From positions 1 to 17,015 of the forward strand of contig UQPI01000047.1 in NCBI GenBank assembly GCA_900542945.1: a DNA stretch of 17,015 nucleotides, in the 5' to 3' direction. Of this stretch, positions 6,578-13,165 are shown piece after piece. A model generated the notes under the pieces. That model ran no database searches and was not told the origin of the DNA. It was given only the letters and a program-made list of their open reading frames with translations. The DNA comes from an uncultured Collinsella sp. (GTDB lineage Bacteria; Actinomycetota; Coriobacteriia; Coriobacteriales; Coriobacteriaceae). Positions within the stretch are counted from its first letter, which is position 1. Each line of letters starts with the position of its first letter. Made by a program: the position numbers and the translations under genes.

Positions 6578-6895
6578 CTATGCCACAGGCTTAACATCAT
6601 CCATGACGACGTTATCCATAGCAGCTCGATTGATCTGGTGAACGTAGATAGAAAGGCGGATGGCCGTGCGCGACTCCCCGTTAATGAGGATGTCGGAGAA
6701 CACGGGCGCGCAGGAAATATCAAAACCGGTTGGAATCAAAAAACCGCGCGCGATAGCAACGGCCTTAATGGCCTGGTTGACGGCACCGGCGCCGACACAC
6801 TGGATGTTGACGGGTACACCATCCTTGACCATGCCGGCGATGGCGCCGGCAACGGACGCTGGCGATGATTTGCTTGATACCTTCAGGCAATCCAT
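6578..6895 (-). CDS. spoVS: Stage V sporulation protein S family protein
   Basis: Small Alba-fold-like protein of 105 residues, close to Bacillus SpoVS (about 86 residues) over its first 80. The start MDCLKVSSKSSPASVAGAI, the core GAGAVNQAIKAVAIARGFL and the ERTAI-like ESRTAIRL near residue 80 are diagnostic. The C-terminal 20 residues or so are an extra tail. In Bacillus SpoVS affects septation and spore coat formation. In related non-sporulating actinobacteria the role is unknown; a nucleic-acid-linked regulator is the usual suggestion, not shown here. The start ATG at 6895 has AGGAG (6907-6903) 7 bases upstream; the frame is open further upstream but without support. It follows the GHKL ATPase after a 74-base gap containing a palindrome. 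Confidence 0.93.
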   Translation of the reverse strand: MDCLKVSSKSSPASVAGAIAGMVKDGVPVNIQCVGAGAVNQAIKAVAIARGFLIPTGFDISCAPVFSDILINGESRTAIRLSIYVHQINRAAMDNVVMDDVKPVA

Positions 6896-6936
6896 GAAGA
6901 AACTCCTGCATTTAAAAGTACGTTTTAACTGCAATA

Positions 6937-6965
6937 ACTGTATCGTACCGAGTGGACTCGGTAAA
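6937..6965 (-). promoter_or_regulatory. Possible spoVS promoter
   Basis: On the minus strand TTTACC (6965-6960), a 17-base spacer and TACAGT (6942-6937) each match four of six consensus bases, 42 bases before the spoVS start. The 18-bp palindrome at 6946-6963 overlaps the -35 and most of the spacer. The promoter call is tentative. Confidence 0.35.
6946..6963. promoter_or_regulatory. 18-bp palindrome between GHKL ATPase and spoVS
   Basis: TACCGAGT-GG-ACTCGGTA is a perfect 8-bp inverted repeat with a 2-base centre, starting 6 bases after the GHKL gene stop. There is no T-run after it on the minus strand, so it is a poor terminator. Placement over a possible promoter favours an operator for a dimeric regulator; an mRNA 3'-end stabilising hairpin is the alternative. 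Confidence 0.5.
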
Positions 6966-6969
6966 GGCA

Positions 6970-8055
6970 CTATTCCTCTTTGGCAAGATCAAAGGTCACG
7001 GTGATTCGATCACGCGAAACACGGATCTTTGGGTCGCCGCAAAGGTTGAGATAGTACCGGGCGGCAAGGTCATTAAAGTCGCGCTCCACAGCACGCGAAA
7101 ACTGTGCCATGTCATCCTTGGCAATACGTAGCCCGCGACGATCCTTCGCGAGATCGACAGGAGCCGGCGCATGCGAGGACGAATCACGCTCGCGCAGCAG
7201 ACGCGCGGTCACACCGCGAACGGGCTTAATCTGCCCTGCCAAAATGCGATGGGCCGTGCGCTCGGACATCTCAAGACCCAAACCCGAACAAATACGGATA
7301 AAGTCCTCGGCATCAGAAGCAAGGCCTAAACGATCGACAACCGGAAGCTCGCTCTCGTCATCAATGAACAGGAGACGAGACGTATCGAGCCGACTTGACG
7401 CTTGAGCATAAAGGGTCGCGGCAATCTCAGACGGAGAACCGAGATAGACATCGCAACCACGCAACTCCTCGAGCGCAAACTCACAAGCAGCGCGAATAAT
7501 ATTATGTGGACCGCGAGCGCAGACATAACGTCCGTCCTCATCCTTGACGGCCTGGGGCCAGCTGGACTGATCGGCACGCTCACTGAGGCGGTCGGCCGCA
7601 ACGCTTACCTTGAAGGCTGAACCAAGATCGACACCGGACGTGACCACACGGGCCTCGTCGGTGTTCTGCTTAATCGAAAACAATGCCATGCCACGACCGT
7701 GAACGCCCCAACGGTCCATCTTCATGCTCTCGAGCTTGGAGGTAACGCGGGCATCAAAGATTCGCTCTTGCATATCCTGCGGAACGCCAGAACCGTTATC
7801 CAGAAAGACAAGCGTGCGGACGCCATCTTCCTTGGTCGTGGCGAGATAGACCTTGTCGGCGCCGGCATCGCGAGCATTACGGAGCATTTCGATGACGATG
7901 TCCTCGACATGCTGAATGTCGTGCTTAGCCTGGCGCCGCTCGGCCTCCGAAACGCGGAGGCGGACATACCCCTCGCCAAGGTTCTCCTCGACGCGAAGGT
8001 TGCCCTCCCCCGACATCGACGCGATAAATGAGATGAGCTCGTTCGCGTCGCTCAT
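6970..8055 (-). CDS. GHKL-superfamily ATP-binding protein of unknown function
   Basis: The 361-residue protein has a Bergerat ATP-binding fold: N box EMLRNARDAGAD (56-67) with Glu56, Asn60 and Asp63, G1 box DNGSGVP (86-92), and G2 box WGVHGRGMALFSIKQ (116-130). This resembles the HATPase_c_3 group (Hsp90/MutL-like) and not sensor kinases: there is no His phospho-acceptor domain, membrane segment or sensor domain. Residues 160-361 are mixed alpha/beta and charged; I do not recognise a domain there. It starts 1 base after the rny stop, so it is probably co-expressed with RNase Y, and is followed by spoVS. In Bacillus this position is filled by the phosphodiesterase gene ymdB. A chaperone-like or nucleic-acid-remodelling ATPase working with RNase Y or SpoVS is possible but only inferred. 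The gene and fold are secure; the role is not known to me. Confidence 0.85.
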   Translation of the reverse strand: MSDANELISFIASMSGEGNLRVEENLGEGYVRLRVSEAERRQAKHDIQHVEDIVIEMLRNARDAGADKVYLATTKEDGVRTLVFLDNGSGVPQDMQERIFDARVTSKLESMKMDRWGVHGRGMALFSIKQNTDEARVVTSGVDLGSAFKVSVAADRLSERADQSSWPQAVKDEDGRYVCARGPHNIIRAACEFALEELRGCDVYLGSPSEIAATLYAQASSRLDTSRLLFIDDESELPVVDRLGLASDAEDFIRICSGLGLEMSERTAHRILAGQIKPVRGVTARLLRERDSSSHAPAPVDLAKDRRGLRIAKDDMAQFSRAVERDFNDLAARYYLNLCGDPKIRVSRDRITVTFDLAKEE

Positions 8056-8056
8056 G

Positions 8057-9607
8057 TTATTTAGCGATATCGACAGCGCGGCTCTCGCGAATCACGACGA
8101 CGCGCACCTGACCGGGATACTCCATCTCTTCCTCGATCTGATGGGCGATATCGTGAGCCAGGACCGTGGACTGGGCATCGGAGATCTTGTCCGGCTGAAC
8201 CATGACGTGGACCTCGCGACCAGCCTGCATGGCATAGGTGCGCTCGACGCCGTCATGGGAGTTGGCGATCTCCTCGAGCTTCTCAAGACGCTTGATGTAG
8301 TTCTCGGCAGACTCGCGACGGGCACCGGGGCGAGAGGCAGAGACAGCATCGGCGGCCTGCACCAGGACATCGAGCACCGTGTTGGGGTCGACATCGGCAT
8401 GGTGAGCCTCGATAGCGTGGACGATAACGGGCTTCTCGCCATAACGGCGGGCCAGCTCGGCGCCGATGACGGCATGCGGGCCCTCGACGTCATGGTCGAT
8501 TGCCTTGCCCAGGTCGTGCAGCAGGCCGGCGCGCTTGGCAGTCACAACGTCCAGTCCAAGCTCGGAAGCCATCACGCCGCACAGATCAGAGACCTCGAGG
8601 GAATGCTGAAGCACGTTCTGACCAAACGAGGTACGGTAGCGCAGGGCACCAAGGGTCTTGACGATCTCGGGGTGCAGATCGTGGATGCCGGTATCGAAGG
8701 CAGCCTGCTCGCCAGCCTCGCGCACGCGCTGCTGAACCAGGTCGGCGGCCTTGTGATACATCTCCTCGATACGGGCAGGGTGAATGCGGCCGTCGGCGAT
8801 GAGGTTCTCGAGGGCGACACGGGCGGTCTCACGACGGACCGGGTCGAAGCTCGAAAGAACGACGGTCTCGGGCGTGTCGTCGATCACGAGGTTGACGCCG
8901 GAAACCTGCTCGAAGGTCCGGATGTTGCGACCCTCGCGACCGATGATACGGCCCTTGAGGTCATCAGAGGGAATGTGCACGGAGGTAACGGTGACCTCGG
9001 CAGTGTGGTCGGCAGCGCAGCGCTGAATCGCCAGAGACAGAATTTCCTGGGCGGTCTTGTGGCACTCGGCGCGAACCTGCTGCTCGGACTCGCGAATGAT
9101 CGTGGCGGCCTCGTGGGTGACCTCGCCGCGAACCTTATTGAGGAGCTCCTTGTGGGCGTCCTCGCGGGTAAGGTCGGCGATACGCTCGAGCTCGGAGGTC
9201 TGCTTTGCGCAGAGCTCCTCGAGCTCACGGGAGCGCTTCTCGACCTGACCGGCCTGGCTGGACAGCTGATGCTCGCGCTTGTCGAGAGCGTCGTTGCGGC
9301 GATCGAGGGATTCCTCGCGCTGCATCACGCGGTTCTCGAGCGTACGAATCTCGTTCTTACGCTGCTTGTCCTCGGCCTCGGCGGCCTGCTTGTTCTTGAT
9401 GATCTCCTCTTTAGCCTCGAGCAGAGCCTCTTTTTTGAGGGTCTCGGCCTGACGCTTAGCATCACCGATCAGGGACTCAGCCTGTGCGTGTGCCGACTGG
9501 ATTTTTTCGTCGGCCTCGTGAAGACTACCCTGCTTGGCGGTGCGCATGTAGGCAATGGCGGCGATGGCACCCAAAACGATGCCAACGAGCGCTGCGATGA
9601 TAGGCAT
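8057..9607 (-). CDS. rny: Ribonuclease Y
   Basis: Membrane-anchored endoribonuclease that starts bulk mRNA decay. The 516-residue protein (from the ATG) has an N-terminal membrane helix (about 2-21), a long charged coiled coil (about 28-200), a KH RNA-binding domain with the GRIIGREGRNIRTFE loop (219-233), and an HD phosphohydrolase domain with metal-binding His335, His364-Asp365 (LLHDLGK) and Asp420. Length is typical. I chose the ATG at 9607 because AGGAG (9617-9613) lies 5 bases upstream; a GTG at 9613 overlaps that Shine-Dalgarno and is unlikely. A strong promoter lies about 170 bases upstream, leaving a structured leader. The next gene begins 1 base after its stop. Confidence 0.97.
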   Translation of the reverse strand: MPIIAALVGIVLGAIAAIAYMRTAKQGSLHEADEKIQSAHAQAESLIGDAKRQAETLKKEALLEAKEEIIKNKQAAEAEDKQRKNEIRTLENRVMQREESLDRRNDALDKREHQLSSQAGQVEKRSRELEELCAKQTSELERIADLTREDAHKELLNKVRGEVTHEAATIIRESEQQVRAECHKTAQEILSLAIQRCAADHTAEVTVTSVHIPSDDLKGRIIGREGRNIRTFEQVSGVNLVIDDTPETVVLSSFDPVRRETARVALENLIADGRIHPARIEEMYHKAADLVQQRVREAGEQAAFDTGIHDLHPEIVKTLGALRYRTSFGQNVLQHSLEVSDLCGVMASELGLDVVTAKRAGLLHDLGKAIDHDVEGPHAVIGAELARRYGEKPVIVHAIEAHHADVDPNTVLDVLVQAADAVSASRPGARRESAENYIKRLEKLEEIANSHDGVERTYAMQAGREVHVMVQPDKISDAQSTVLAHDIAHQIEEEMEYPGQVRVVVIRESRAVDIAK

Positions 9608-9642
9608 GCTCACTCCTTTTTATGGATTCGTTACACAACAAA

Positions 9643-9668
9643 GCGAACCGTCCTTACGAACGGCTCGC
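9643..9668 (-). promoter_or_regulatory. Hairpin 2 in the rny leader
   Basis: Arms 9643-9651 (GCGAACCGT) and 9660-9668 (ACGGCTCGC) form a 9-bp stem with one G-U pair in the minus-strand RNA and an 8-base loop. TTTGTTG follows it. It lies 35 bases before the rny start and could be an attenuator, a weak terminator or an RNase Y cleavage/autoregulation element. Confidence 0.5.
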
Positions 9669-9729
9669 GACATTTGAGTAATATGGGCGCAGCTTATGCG
9701 GGTCGGATACAGATAAACATATAAACAAA

Positions 9730-9744
9730 CTCATCACAGATGAG
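9730..9744 (-). promoter_or_regulatory. Hairpin 1 in the rny leader
   Basis: CTCATC and GATGAG are perfect 6-base complements around a 3-base loop. In the minus-strand RNA they are followed by TTTGTTTAT, giving a short terminator-like shape. It sits about 25 bases after the predicted transcription start. Confidence 0.45.
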
Positions 9745-9773
9745 CACATATCACAAAGCAAATGACAGTGTTT

Positions 9774-9802
9774 ATCGTACGTTGAACCACAACAACTGTC
9801 AA
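9774..9802 (-). promoter_or_regulatory. Promoter of rny
   Basis: On the minus strand a perfect TTGACA (-35, 9802-9797), a 17-base spacer and TACGAT (-10, 9779-9774) form the best housekeeping-type promoter in the recX-rny gap. A start near 9767 gives a leader of about 160 bases. The rest of the gap to the recX stop (9803-9864) shows no clear terminator. Confidence 0.7.
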
Positions 9803-9864
9803 ATAAATGGCTCCAGCACGGCGGCTAAAACGCGGTGAACGGCAGGGCCACAAAACGCATACGC

Positions 9865-10557
9865 CTAAACCGCACATTCCTCACGTTCGGCATCGAGACG
9901 TGCCTTAACGGCATCGGCGGCGATGTGATACGAGAAGCCCTTGCCCATCAAAAACCGAACCAGTTTTTCGAATCCGCGCGTCTCTGGAACACGCCGCTTG
10001 GCGAGCAGGGCTGACGCACGCGCCAAATCGTCTTCGACGGCAAAATAATCCTCCGGATAACCGGGAATGTCATCGAGCACGACATGACGGCGCTTGAGCT
10101 CGGTCTCGATTTTACGCTGTCCCCAACCGCGCCGCTTGCGTTCCTCGATAAAGTACGAGCAAAAGCGGTTCTCGTCTAAAAAGCGATACTCGGTGGCGCG
10201 CTCGACGGCGAAATCGATCGCGGGCTGGCGAAAGCCGTAGCGTGCCAACTTGTCACAGACCTCACCCGTCGCATGGTCGCGTCGCGATAGCATTTCGGTC
10301 ACCATGGTAAGTGCACATTTACGCTCGATGAGCTGCACCGCTTCACGAAAGTTATCCCAATCACAGGGAAGATCGGGGCGATTTTTGACATACAGGCGCG
10401 CGACCCGCACGGGAATCCAAATGGACCGCTCAAAACCGCCCTCAAGCTCACAATCGATATGTGCGCAAGGCTTTTTGGACGCATACCCGCTCGAGAAAGA
10501 GGAGGCCGCCTTCTTATCGGGAAAGACGACCGTGGCCTCGGTCACCGTATACGACAT
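9865..10557 (-). CDS. recX: RecA regulatory protein RecX
   Basis: Binds in the groove of RecA filaments and limits their growth or activity. The 230-residue protein has an N-terminal extension of about 75 residues with no domain I recognise. After it come the helical RecX repeats: about 78-113 (ALTMVTEMLSRRDHATGEVCDKLARYGF), about 114-160 with the signature RFLDENRFCSYFIEERKRRGWGQRKIETELKRR, and a third at about 170-225. Its ATG is 11 bases after the recA stop, and I see no good Shine-Dalgarno, so translation probably depends on ribosomes finishing recA. This recA-recX arrangement makes RecX rise with RecA in the SOS response. It is followed by a 257-base gap with the rny promoter. Confidence 0.93.
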   Translation of the reverse strand: MSYTVTEATVVFPDKKAASSFSSGYASKKPCAHIDCELEGGFERSIWIPVRVARLYVKNRPDLPCDWDNFREAVQLIERKCALTMVTEMLSRRDHATGEVCDKLARYGFRQPAIDFAVERATEYRFLDENRFCSYFIEERKRRGWGQRKIETELKRRHVVLDDIPGYPEDYFAVEDDLARASALLAKRRVPETRGFEKLVRFLMGKGFSYHIAADAVKARLDAEREECAV

Positions 10558-10568
10558 GAGCGTAACCG

Positions 10569-11717
10569 CTACTCGTCGTCATCATCGAGCATGGCGGAAC
10601 CATCGATGGCGTAAAGCTCGTCAAACTCCTCAGGCGCAGGCTGATCGGTCAGCTCGACCTCGGACGGAGCATCGTCATCAAACTCAAGCCCGCAGGCAAG
10701 GCGGACCTTATGCTCAATCTCGTCGGCGCAATCGGGGTGTTCGCGCAGGAACGCCTTGGCGGCCTCGCGACCGTTGCCGAGCTTGTCCTCGCCATAGGCA
10801 AACCAGGAGCCCATCTTCTTGCAAATGCCGCACTCGACAGCCATGTCCAGAATCGAGCCCTCCTTAGAGATGCCCGTACCGTACATGATGTCGAACTCAG
10901 CAGAACGGAACGGAGCTGCCACCTTGTTCTTAACGACCTTGGCACGCACGCGGTTACCGATAACCTCATCCTTAAGCTTAATGCTGTCGATGCGGCGAAT
11001 GTCGATACGCACCGAAGAGAAGAACTTAAGGGCGCGGCCGCCCGTCGTGGTCTCGGGGTTGCCGAACATGACGCCGATCTTCTCTCGCAGCTGGTTAATG
11101 AAGATGCATGTCGTGTTGGACTTGGACAGCGAGCCGGCGAGCTTGCGGAGCGCCTGACTCATCAGACGAGCTTGCAAACCGACCGTGGTATCGCCGATCT
11201 CTCCCTCGATCTCGGCACGCGGGGTCAGCGCGGCGACGGAGTCGACGACGATGGCATCGATGGCGCCGGAACGCACGAGCATGTCAACAATCTCGAGCGC
11301 CTGCTCACCCGTATCAGGCTGGGAAATCAGTACCTCGTCGATATCCACGCCAATGCGCGCGGCATACGTGGGATCGAGCGCGTGCTCGGCATCGATAAAT
11401 GCCACCACGCCACCCATTGCCTGGGCTTCGGCCAGGATCTCGAGCGAAAGCGTCGTCTTACCGGAGGACTCAGGACCGTAAATCTCGACGATACGGCCGC
11501 GCGGCACACCGCCGATACCCAGAGCGGCATCGAGTGCCAGAGCGCCCGTGGGGATGGCCTCAACCTCAAGCTCGGGGCCGCCGTCACCATACCTCATGAT
11601 GGAGCCTTGACCGAACTTCTTCTCGATCTCGGCCTTGGTGGTGGCGATCATCTCTTCGCGCTCTTTACCCGTCGTGGGTGCATGAACGGTACGTACGGGA
11701 CCTGAATTCTTGGCCAT
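10569..11717 (-). CDS. recA: Recombinase RecA
   Basis: DNA strand-exchange ATPase and LexA co-protease. The 382-residue protein has Walker A GPESSGKT at 81-88, the catalytic Glu111 (EHALDP), Walker B at about 153-160 (IDAIVVDS), DNA-binding loop L1 at about 169-179, the allosteric segment FINQLREKIGVMFGNPETTTGG (206-227) with loop L2, and an acidic C-terminal tail ending in DDDDE. The start is the ATG at 11717: GAGGAGG (11731-11725) lies 7 bases upstream and MAKN is the usual beginning; an in-frame extension to 11738 runs through the Shine-Dalgarno. The promoter carries a LexA box. recX follows 11 bases downstream. Length and motifs are normal. Confidence 0.98.
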   Translation of the reverse strand: MAKNSGPVRTVHAPTTGKEREEMIATTKAEIEKKFGQGSIMRYGDGGPELEVEAIPTGALALDAALGIGGVPRGRIVEIYGPESSGKTTLSLEILAEAQAMGGVVAFIDAEHALDPTYAARIGVDIDEVLISQPDTGEQALEIVDMLVRSGAIDAIVVDSVAALTPRAEIEGEIGDTTVGLQARLMSQALRKLAGSLSKSNTTCIFINQLREKIGVMFGNPETTTGGRALKFFSSVRIDIRRIDSIKLKDEVIGNRVRAKVVKNKVAAPFRSAEFDIMYGTGISKEGSILDMAVECGICKKMGSWFAYGEDKLGNGREAAKAFLREHPDCADEIEHKVRLACGLEFDDDAPSEVELTDQPAPEEFDELYAIDGSAMLDDDDE

Positions 11718-11747
11718 GAATAGCCCTCCTCTTAACAACCTGCATTG

Positions 11748-11776
11748 ATAGTAAACGAACGGCTGTTCGTGGTCAA
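11748..11776 (-). promoter_or_regulatory. recA: Promoter of recA
   Basis: On the minus strand TTGACC (-35, 11776-11771), a 17-base spacer and TACTAT (-10, 11753-11748). The predicted start near 11741 gives a leader of about 24 bases with the Shine-Dalgarno in its middle. The LexA box occupies the whole spacer. Confidence 0.75.
11755..11770. promoter_or_regulatory. LexA box of recA
   Basis: ACGAACGGCTGTTCGT is GAAC-N4-GTTC with 6-bp symmetric arms, matching the Gram-positive SOS box. It falls between the -35 and -10 hexamers, the classic position for repression by occlusion. Confidence 0.9.
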
Positions 11777-11818
11777 CCGTTCAGGCCAATCATATGCAGG
11801 CAGTCTTTCCAAAACCCA

Positions 11819-11858
11819 ACCAAACGCCGACCAAACACTGACCAAATGCTTGACCACA
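11819..11858. repeat. ACCAAA repeats with helical spacing upstream of recA
   Basis: ACCAAA occurs at 11819, 11830 and 11841, followed by the partial copy ACCACAAA at 11853. The spacings are 11, 11 and 12 bases, close to one helical turn, with variable bases between (ACCAAACGCCG, ACCAAACACTG, ACCAAATGCTTG). The block is about 80-115 bases upstream of the predicted recA start. It may be a one-face protein-binding array; function is unknown. Confidence 0.5.
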
Positions 11859-11923
11859 AAGGGCCGAATAAGAACAAGGAAGGCAAGAATACACCTATAA
11901 CCAGCGCAAACGCTAAATTCGTC

Positions 11924-11965
11924 AGGGGCCCCTATCTCCACAATTAAGGGGCCCTAAGGCCCCTG
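11924..11965 (-). promoter_or_regulatory. Mutually exclusive G/C hairpins after cinA, possible terminator
   Basis: Three related segments follow the cinA stop on the minus strand: A (11965-11958, CAGGGGCC), B (11954-11947, GGGCCCCT) and C (11933-11924, AGGGGCCCCT). A pairs with B in a 7-bp stem with a 4-base loop; A can instead pair with C, or B with C, and C is itself palindromic. The A:B hairpin starts 10 bases after the stop and is followed by TAATTGT, so it could be a weak terminator between the cinA operon and recA. No long T-run is present. Confidence 0.5.
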
Positions 11966-11974
11966 AAAACACGT

Positions 11975-12511
11975 CTATTCCATAGAGTTGAGCACAAGAG
12001 CAATGCGTCCCAATGCCTCCGCGACCGCATGGGCACGAACACACGAACGGTCGCCCTCATAGTGGCAGCGCACAGAGTCCACGACCGGCACTTCCCCATC
12101 AGCCGCGCGATACGCCCAGCCAATATAGAAAGTGCCAGCCGGATCGTCCTCAGTGCCGCCGCCGGGGCCGGCATAACCCGTTGCGCTCACGGCAATATCG
12201 CTCTGGTACAGCTCCAGCGAACCCGCCGCCATCTCGCGCGCGGTCTGATGTGACACCGCGGTATAGCGGTCGAGCGTCTCCTGCTCAACACCCAGAACAT
12301 GATGCTTGATCTCATCGCAGTAGGTCACCGCACCGCCACGCAGCACCGCCGAGGCACCCGGGATATCGGCAATCGTCGAGGCGATCATACCAGCCGTCAG
12401 CGACTCAGCCGTCGAAACCGTCACGCCCCGAGCGCTCGCGCGCTCGACAATATCACGCGCCAGCTCCTCATTATGTGCGGAAATCTGCTCAAAAGAGTCC
12501 GTCATACCCAC
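11975..12511 (-). CDS. cinA: CinA C-terminal domain protein / nicotinamide-nucleotide amidase (PncC)
   Basis: Deamidates nicotinamide mononucleotide to nicotinate mononucleotide in NAD recycling. The 178-residue protein is just the CinA-C (PncC) domain. It carries TAESLTAGMIASTIADIPGAS (34-54), the GAVTYCDEIKHHVLGV segment (60-75) and AVSATGYAGPGGGTEDDPAGTFYIGW (107-132) that shapes the active site. The N-terminal MoCF-like domain found in full-length CinA (about 410 residues) is absent, as in E. coli PncC. The start is uncertain: GTG at 12511 has AGG 5 bases upstream in the pgsA stop region, while ATG at 12505 has poorer spacing. It begins 6 bases after pgsA and precedes recA, the arrangement that gave cinA its competence-linked name. 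Competence is not implied by this gene alone. Confidence 0.9.
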   Translation of the reverse strand: MGMTDSFEQISAHNEELARDIVERASARGVTVSTAESLTAGMIASTIADIPGASAVLRGGAVTYCDEIKHHVLGVEQETLDRYTAVSHQTAREMAAGSLELYQSDIAVSATGYAGPGGGTEDDPAGTFYIGWAYRAADGEVPVVDSVRCHYEGDRSCVRAHAVAEALGRIALVLNSME

Positions 12512-12517
12512 CAGGAC

Positions 12518-13156
12518 CTATACCGAAAAGACGATCTTGCGGCAGTTCCAGAAGTACTGGGCGCCCGAGATAACGGTCAGGACAACGGCAACGGCGTACA
12601 GGAAGCGCGACACCGAGTAGATGCCGAGCGTCAGCGCCACCGGGCCAAGGTGCAAGCCGGCCATCGCAAAAACGCACAGGTAACCGCAGATAGAGACCAT
12701 CGTGGTTGCCGTCTTGTACTTGCCGAGCTTATCGGCCGCAACGACCACACCGGCCGCACTCGCGACCATGCGTAGGGCGCTCACCAGCAGTTCACGGAAC
12801 AGGATAATGAACACGGACCACACGGTCACCGCGCCAAAATCCAAGAACAGCAGCAGAGCCGAGAACACCAGCAGCTTATCGGCGATGGGGTCCAAGAACT
12901 TACCGAAATCGGTAATCTCATTGCGCGAACGCGCCAGATAGCCGTCAACTTTATCGGTGCACGACAGGATAACATACAGAATGAAGGCTGCGGCGGCGAG
13001 CGGGCCGTCGAAGGTGCTCCAATCTGTACCGGCAACACTCGTGTGAGAAAGCGCCGACACGATCATGAACACCGGGATAAAGACGATGCGAACGCACGTC
13101 ACGATGTTGGCGGGCGTCCAAACACTCGTCAGTTCCTTATTGCTCTCGTTTGCCAC
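12518..13156 (-). CDS. pgsA: CDP-diacylglycerol--glycerol-3-phosphate 3-phosphatidyltransferase
   Basis: Makes phosphatidylglycerol phosphate from CDP-diacylglycerol and glycerol 3-phosphate at the inner face of the membrane. The 212-residue protein carries the CDP-alcohol phosphatidyltransferase motif with metal ligands Asp68, Asp71, Asp89 and Asp93 (DKVDGYLAR...GKFLDPIADK), preceded by the WTPANIVTCVRI start typical of PgsA. About six membrane segments follow the family pattern. The start codon is GTG at 13156, supported by AGGAG (13167-13163) 6 bases upstream; that Shine-Dalgarno overlaps the rimO stop, so coupling is likely. Substrate choice among CDP-alcohol transferases is mostly inferred from length, the N-terminus and the pgsA-cinA-recA order. 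Confidence 0.93.
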   Translation of the reverse strand: MANESNKELTSVWTPANIVTCVRIVFIPVFMIVSALSHTSVAGTDWSTFDGPLAAAAFILYVILSCTDKVDGYLARSRNEITDFGKFLDPIADKLLVFSALLLFLDFGAVTVWSVFIILFRELLVSALRMVASAAGVVVAADKLGKYKTATTMVSICGYLCVFAMAGLHLGPVALTLGIYSVSRFLYAVAVVLTVISGAQYFWNCRKIVFSV

Positions 13157-13165
13157 GATGCTCTC

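Noticed and set aside
6970..8055. Reading the GHKL protein as a two-component sensor kinase
   Set aside because: There is no phospho-acceptor His region, no sensor or membrane domain, and no response-regulator gene nearby.
7916..9724. A plus-strand frame open for about 600 codons
   Set aside because: It is antisense to rny, whose domains are unmistakable, and its product is a low-complexity Leu/Gly/Val/Asp-rich sequence with no recognisable motif. Long antisense frames are expected in GC-rich coding DNA.
10710..11705. A plus-strand frame of about 330 codons
   Set aside because: It is antisense to recA, with no ribosome-binding site or known domain.
11718..11738. Seven extra residues at the RecA N-terminus
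   Set aside because: The extension reads through the strong Shine-Dalgarno that serves the ATG at 11717.
11732..11941. A minus-strand frame of about 69 codons between cinA and recA
   Set aside because: It spans the recA promoter, the LexA box and the ACCAAA repeats, has no ribosome-binding site and encodes no recognisable protein.
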